From assembly GCA_030601485.1 (NCBI GenBank), contig JAUVTO010000074.1, forward strand, positions 1-8,223: 8,223 nucleotides of DNA, in the 5' to 3' direction. The position numbers and the translations under genes were made by a program. This DNA comes from Desulfobacterales bacterium (GTDB taxonomy: Bacteria > Desulfobacterota > Desulfobacteria > Desulfobacterales > UBA11574). Positions 5,288 through 8,223 of this stretch are shown here, one piece after another; positions within the stretch are counted from its first letter, which is position 1, and the number at the start of each line of letters is the position of its first letter. The notes under the pieces are model-generated. The model was not told the DNA's origin and did no database searches. It saw only the letters and a list, made by a program, of their open reading frames with translations.

Positions 5288-6292
5288 CTAAAATTTTAAA
5301 TATTTTCTTTTCAGCTTCATGATCCTTCTTAAAGATTGAAGCCCTTTCTCTTTAATCCTGTTAGAATCCGAGAAGGATTTCAAAATCTCTTGAAAAGCAT
5401 CCTCAATATCCGGACCCTTATGACAGATCAGGGCGATGTCTATATCTGCCGAAAGGATTTGCCGGAGAACGGTTTTGATATCATAATGTTTTTTAATGGC
5501 GCCCATGTCCAGGTCGTCTGTCATGATGACGCCGTAATACCCCATTTGTTTGCGAAGAAGATCATTGGCAATGGTCGCTGACAGGCTTGCGGGCCACCTG
5601 GCATCCATCTTTGGATAACGAATGTGAGAAAGCATGATTCCGGCCACGTTATTCTCTGTGGCGGCTTTAAAGGGAAGCAGATCCGTGGCTTGCATGGCGT
5701 CAGCATCAATATCAAGGTCGGAGATTTCATCATGTGGATCCAGTGTGATGCGGCCGATCCCCGGGAAATGTTTTGCCACCGCCATAATATTATTTGCCTG
5801 AAGATGGTCGATAACCACCGTTCCCAATTCACATACCCACAGGGGGTCATGGCCGAATACACGGCTTGCCTGGACACTGTTTATGCCTTGGGGAGCAACA
5901 TCCAATACCGGGGCAAGGTTCATGTTGACTCCGATTTCTGTGAGTTCTGCCGCAGTGACTCGGGCAAAGTGAATCGCATCTTCAGGTCCTTTCATTTTAG
6001 GATTGCCAGGGAACTGGGTGAACGGTTCTTTGAGTCTGGCTACTTTTCCGCCTTCCTGATCAATAGAGATAAAAAGCGGAGGCTGGCCGCAGGAGCGGGC
6101 ATATTCCTGAATGGATGAGCACAGGCGTTTGATCTGGTCGGGATTTATAAGGTTCCTTGCAAAAAGGATGATTCCGCCCACATGTAAAGTTTTAATAAGG
6201 AATTTGAGGTCCGGGTTGAGTTCGGTTCCGTCAAATCCCACCATCAGGCGCTGGCCTGCTGATTGTTCATCTGAAAATGCTGTAATATTCAT
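5288..6292 (-). CDS. nagZ: Beta-N-acetylhexosaminidase NagZ (glycoside hydrolase family 3)
   Basis: A 334-residue GH3 enzyme that removes N-acetylglucosamine from GlcNAc-anhydroMurNAc(-peptides) in the cytoplasm during peptidoglycan recycling. Visible motifs are GGIILFARN (residues 39-47), FISIDQEGGKVARL (74-87), the substrate loop AKHFPGIGRITLDPHDEIS (173-191) with the Asp/His acid-base dyad D185/H187 typical of NagZ, and VIMTDDLDMGAI (255-266) with nucleophile D259. No signal peptide is seen, as expected. The length matches single-domain NagZ. AAGAAGG (6300-6306) lies seven bases before the ATG. It is downstream of prmA-like and mltG on the same strand, separated by 133 bases holding a long inverted repeat, so it may be read with them or from its own promoter. 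The final codons (KLKRKYLKF) are basic. Confidence 0.95.
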   Translation of the reverse strand: MNITAFSDEQSAGQRLMVGFDGTELNPDLKFLIKTLHVGGIILFARNLINPDQIKRLCSSIQEYARSCGQPPLFISIDQEGGKVARLKEPFTQFPGNPKMKGPEDAIHFARVTAAELTEIGVNMNLAPVLDVAPQGINSVQASRVFGHDPLWVCELGTVVIDHLQANNIMAVAKHFPGIGRITLDPHDEISDLDIDADAMQATDLLPFKAATENNVAGIMLSHIRYPKMDARWPASLSATIANDLLRKQMGYYGVIMTDDLDMGAIKKHYDIKTVLRQILSADIDIALICHKGPDIEDAFQEILKSFSDSNRIKEKGLQSLRRIMKLKRKYLKF

Positions 6293-6324
6293 TTTTATAC
6301 CTTCTTTTTATGGCAAAACATTTC

Positions 6325-6396
6325 GCCACCAGACACCAAGACATGAAGATGAATTTTAACAAACAGGTTTCCTTTGTGTCTTTGTGCCTTTGTGGC
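6325..6396. repeat. Imperfect inverted repeat with tandem 8-mers in the prmA-nagZ gap
   Basis: The arm at 6325-6348 (GCCACCAGACACCAAGACAT then GAAG) and the reverse complement of 6372-6396 (GCCACAAAGGCACAAAGACA then CAAAG) align along their length with one gap and a few mismatches, around a 23-base loop. The second arm is made of three near-identical 8-mers of the form ACAAAGRC. I recognise this style as a dispersed intergenic repeat of many bacterial genomes. There is no T-run, so it is not a standard terminator. Confidence 0.65.
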
Positions 6397-6425
6397 AATT
6401 TGTTCCGGTTTATCCCTGCCAGGAT

Positions 6426-7271
6426 TTAACGAACAAATACCAGCGCAACCCAATCTTTCTCAAATTCTTTCCAGGTACAGCTAAAGCCTTTCCGGGTGAA
6501 CGTATTCAAAATGTCCGTCACTTCATCTGTTTTGATTCCCGAAACCACAAACATACCCTGTTTTTCTGTTATTTTTGAGATGTGAGAACAAAGACGTTTA
6601 AGGGTTGGATACCGGAGGTTGGCCGTTATCAGGGAAAATTTTTCATTGATATTTTCTATGTTACGGTCAAGGACCTGGATTCGATCTTCCATGTTGTTCA
6701 AACTAATATTTTTTTTAGCTTCTGATCTTGAGCAGGGATCGATGTCAATTGCCAGCGCCTTTTTTACCCCTAACCCAACCGCCGCTATTGCCAGAATTCC
6801 GGACCCGGTTCCAATATCCAATGCTCGGGTATGGCTTGTTTTTACCAAACAATTTTTTCCGGATAATGCCGCTTCTATTCCCTTGACGGCCAGCCGGGTG
6901 GTGGGGTGTTCTCCTGAGCCGAAGGACGCTCCTTGGGCTATATCAATGACCACTTCATCGGATTTGGGCGTGTAACGCATGCCGGGCGGTTTAAGAACAA
7001 CCCGTTTTGAGATGCGGGTCGGTTTGTTAAACGATATTTCCAGGAACGAACAGCCGAAATTATAAGTATAGACCAGTTGGCGACCTGCAACCAGATCACT
7101 TATGGCCGTTTTTAATAGTTTTTTATGGACCTCATATTTTTGGGAAAGTCTTTTTTCCAGTTCACCGTAAGTCAGCTTTTTGTTAGATTCAGAGACGGTT
7201 TCAAACACTTTTTGGCGAATTGCTCTGCTATCCGTGAGCGCCTTTTTGGCGGTTTTTTCAGATACGGTCAT
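6426..7271 (-). CDS. PrmA-like SAM-dependent methyltransferase (ribosomal protein L11 methyltransferase family)
   Basis: A 281-residue class I methyltransferase. Residues 107-126 carry the PrmA-type VVIDIAQGASFGSGEHPTTR, 151-161 the SAM-binding LDIGTGSGILA, 174-179 the acidic AIDIDP and 217-223 ANLRYPT, where canonical PrmA has an ANI/ANIL-type motif. True PrmA trimethylates ribosomal protein L11. The first 95 residues do not look like the canonical L11-binding domain; instead KVFETVSESNKKLTYGELEKRL (21-42) and the following basic stretch resemble a winged-helix module. Substrate is therefore uncertain. The ATG at 7271 starts 11 bases after the mltG stop, so the two genes form one operon; the ribosome site is weak (AAGA). 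I leave the symbol open because the family is clear but the L11 role is not. Confidence 0.85.
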   Translation of the reverse strand: MTVSEKTAKKALTDSRAIRQKVFETVSESNKKLTYGELEKRLSQKYEVHKKLLKTAISDLVAGRQLVYTYNFGCSFLEISFNKPTRISKRVVLKPPGMRYTPKSDEVVIDIAQGASFGSGEHPTTRLAVKGIEAALSGKNCLVKTSHTRALDIGTGSGILAIAAVGLGVKKALAIDIDPCSRSEAKKNISLNNMEDRIQVLDRNIENINEKFSLITANLRYPTLKRLCSHISKITEKQGMFVVSGIKTDEVTDILNTFTRKGFSCTWKEFEKDWVALVFVR

Positions 7272-7282
7272 TAATCTTATTT

Positions 7283-8223
7283 TTATCGGCTTAGCTGATA
7301 TTTTTGCACGGCACTGTTGTGATCTTTTAGGTTTGTTGAAAACTGATGCGTGTTGTCTTTTTTTGAAACAAAAAAGAGGAACCGGGTGTCTGCCGGGTAA
7401 AGGGCGGCTTTTATGGCCTTGGTTCCGGCGTTTGCAATGGGCCCCGGAGGAAGTCCTTTGATTTTATAAGTGTTGTAAGGTGTGTTTTCGGCAAGATCTC
7501 TTCGGGTAATGTTGCCGTTAAAGTCCTTTATGCCGTAAATAACCGTGGGATCACTTTCCAGGCGCATTCCCCGTTTTAACCGATTGTGAAAAACCGAGGA
7601 GATAATGGGTCGTTCGACGGCCACACCGGCCTCCTTTTCGATAATTGATGACAGGGTTACCACCTGGTGGATTGTAAATCCAAGGGTTTTGGCTCGATTT
7701 TTCCATTCCGGCTTGAACACGGACCAGAAACGTTTCACCATTGAAGATATGATTTTTTCGGTTGTGGCGTCTTTGGAAAAATAATAGGTATCGGGGAAAA
7801 GATATCCCTCAAAGGTTTGGGCGTCAATTCCTTTGTAACGAGCCAGATCGGCGTTTGTTGCGGCTTTAAAAAAATCTGCTTGGGTTCCGAATCCTGCCCG
7901 GGAAACAACTTGTGCAACTTGACGCAGGTTATACCCTTCGGGAAAGGTGAGCCTGTGGAGACGGATCTTCCCCATGACAAAAACTTCAAGTATTATTTTC
8001 GGTGTCATGGTAGAGGAAAGGACATATTCTCCGGCTTTTATGTGTTTATCATAGCCTTTAATGCGCGAAAACAACCTGAATTTAGCAGGGTGATTGATAA
8101 TCCCTTTTTTATGCAGTATTTGGGAAAGAGACTTGAATTTCTGGCCGGGTTTAACAATGATAACCTGTCTTACAGGTTCGGCACTTGCGGGTTTGTCAGC
8201 GTACCTAAAGATATCCACATATA
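7283..8223 (-). CDS. mltG: Endolytic murein transglycosylase MltG, 5' end outside the window
   Basis: MltG (YceG-like) cleaves nascent glycan strands at the inner membrane and sets their length. The frame stays open to the window edge. Numbering from an in-frame GTG at 8218, a LysM-like subdomain comes first (VIIVKPGQKFKSLSQILHKKG, within 19-39), then FEGYLFPDTYYF (136-147), SSIIEKEAG with catalytic E194 (190-198), FHNRLKRGMRLESDPTVIYG (210-229) and TPYNTYKIKGLPPGPIANAG (246-265). The usual N-terminal membrane helix is absent from what is visible, and no ribosome site precedes the GTG, so the true start lies beyond 8223. An ATG at 8220 is in another frame. The prmA-like gene follows 11 bases after the stop. 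Confidence 0.95.
   Translation of the reverse strand, partial: YVDIFRYADKPASAEPVRQVIIVKPGQKFKSLSQILHKKGIINHPAKFRLFSRIKGYDKHIKAGEYVLSSTMTPKIILEVFVMGKIRLHRLTFPEGYNLRQVAQVVSRAGFGTQADFFKAATNADLARYKGIDAQTFEGYLFPDTYYFSKDATTEKIISSMVKRFWSVFKPEWKNRAKTLGFTIHQVVTLSSIIEKEAGVAVERPIISSVFHNRLKRGMRLESDPTVIYGIKDFNGNITRRDLAENTPYNTYKIKGLPPGPIANAGTKAIKAALYPADTRFLFFVSKKDNTHQFSTNLKDHNSAVQKYQLSR

Noticed and set aside
5624..6118. 164-codon plus-strand frame inside nagZ
   Set aside because: It is antisense to a complete NagZ whose motifs span the same bases, and it shows no domain or ribosome site.
1..8223. CRISPR array or complete insertion sequence
   Set aside because: No regularly spaced direct repeats and no transposase frame occur. 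The only mobility gene is the truncated recombinase.

Overview
The window reads as part of a chromosome from a free-living Gram-negative bacterium, most likely a Desulfobacterota (sulfate-reducer type) member. This is inferred from protein style only: a dapL-type lysine/DAP pathway gene, a PrmA-like methyltransferase with an unusual N-terminus, a SidJ-related protein of the kind I associate with environmental Desulfobacterota, and paired small toxin-antitoxin genes. No species can be assigned.

Layout. Positions 1-1484 (+ strand) hold a complete tRNA-Cys with encoded CCA, a strong intrinsic terminator right after it, and dapL (LL-diaminopimelate aminotransferase). Positions 1509-4861 (- strand) form an accessory block. 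Read in the direction of transcription it contains a DUF433 antitoxin-like gene, a C-terminally shortened DUF5615 PIN-like toxin gene, a BrnT toxin/CopG-type (BrnA-like) antitoxin pair with its own promoter and operator palindrome, a 526-residue SidJ-related pseudokinase, and a DUF192 envelope protein. Positions 4882-5002 are AT-rich with nested inverted repeats. Positions 5041-5274 (+) encode only the N-terminal SAM-like domain of an integron-type tyrosine recombinase. Positions 5288-8223 (- strand) hold a cell-wall housekeeping cluster: mltG (5' end beyond the window), a prmA-like methyltransferase and nagZ. A long imperfect inverted repeat lies between the last two.

How the parts relate. 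DapL makes LL-DAP for lysine and for peptidoglycan. MltG cleaves nascent glycan strands, and NagZ recycles muropeptides. So both flanks are core envelope metabolism, and the middle 3.7 kb looks like inserted or rearranged accessory DNA with stabilising TA modules and a recombinase remnant.

The most interesting item is the 2062-3642 gene. Its residues R158, K173, E187, R316, Y326, N328 and D336 reproduce the order and exact spacing of the active-site residues of Legionella SidJ, the calmodulin-activated pseudokinase that polyglutamylates SidE effectors. Here it sits in a non-Legionella context next to TA modules and a lipoprotein-like DUF192 gene, with no secretion-system gene in view.
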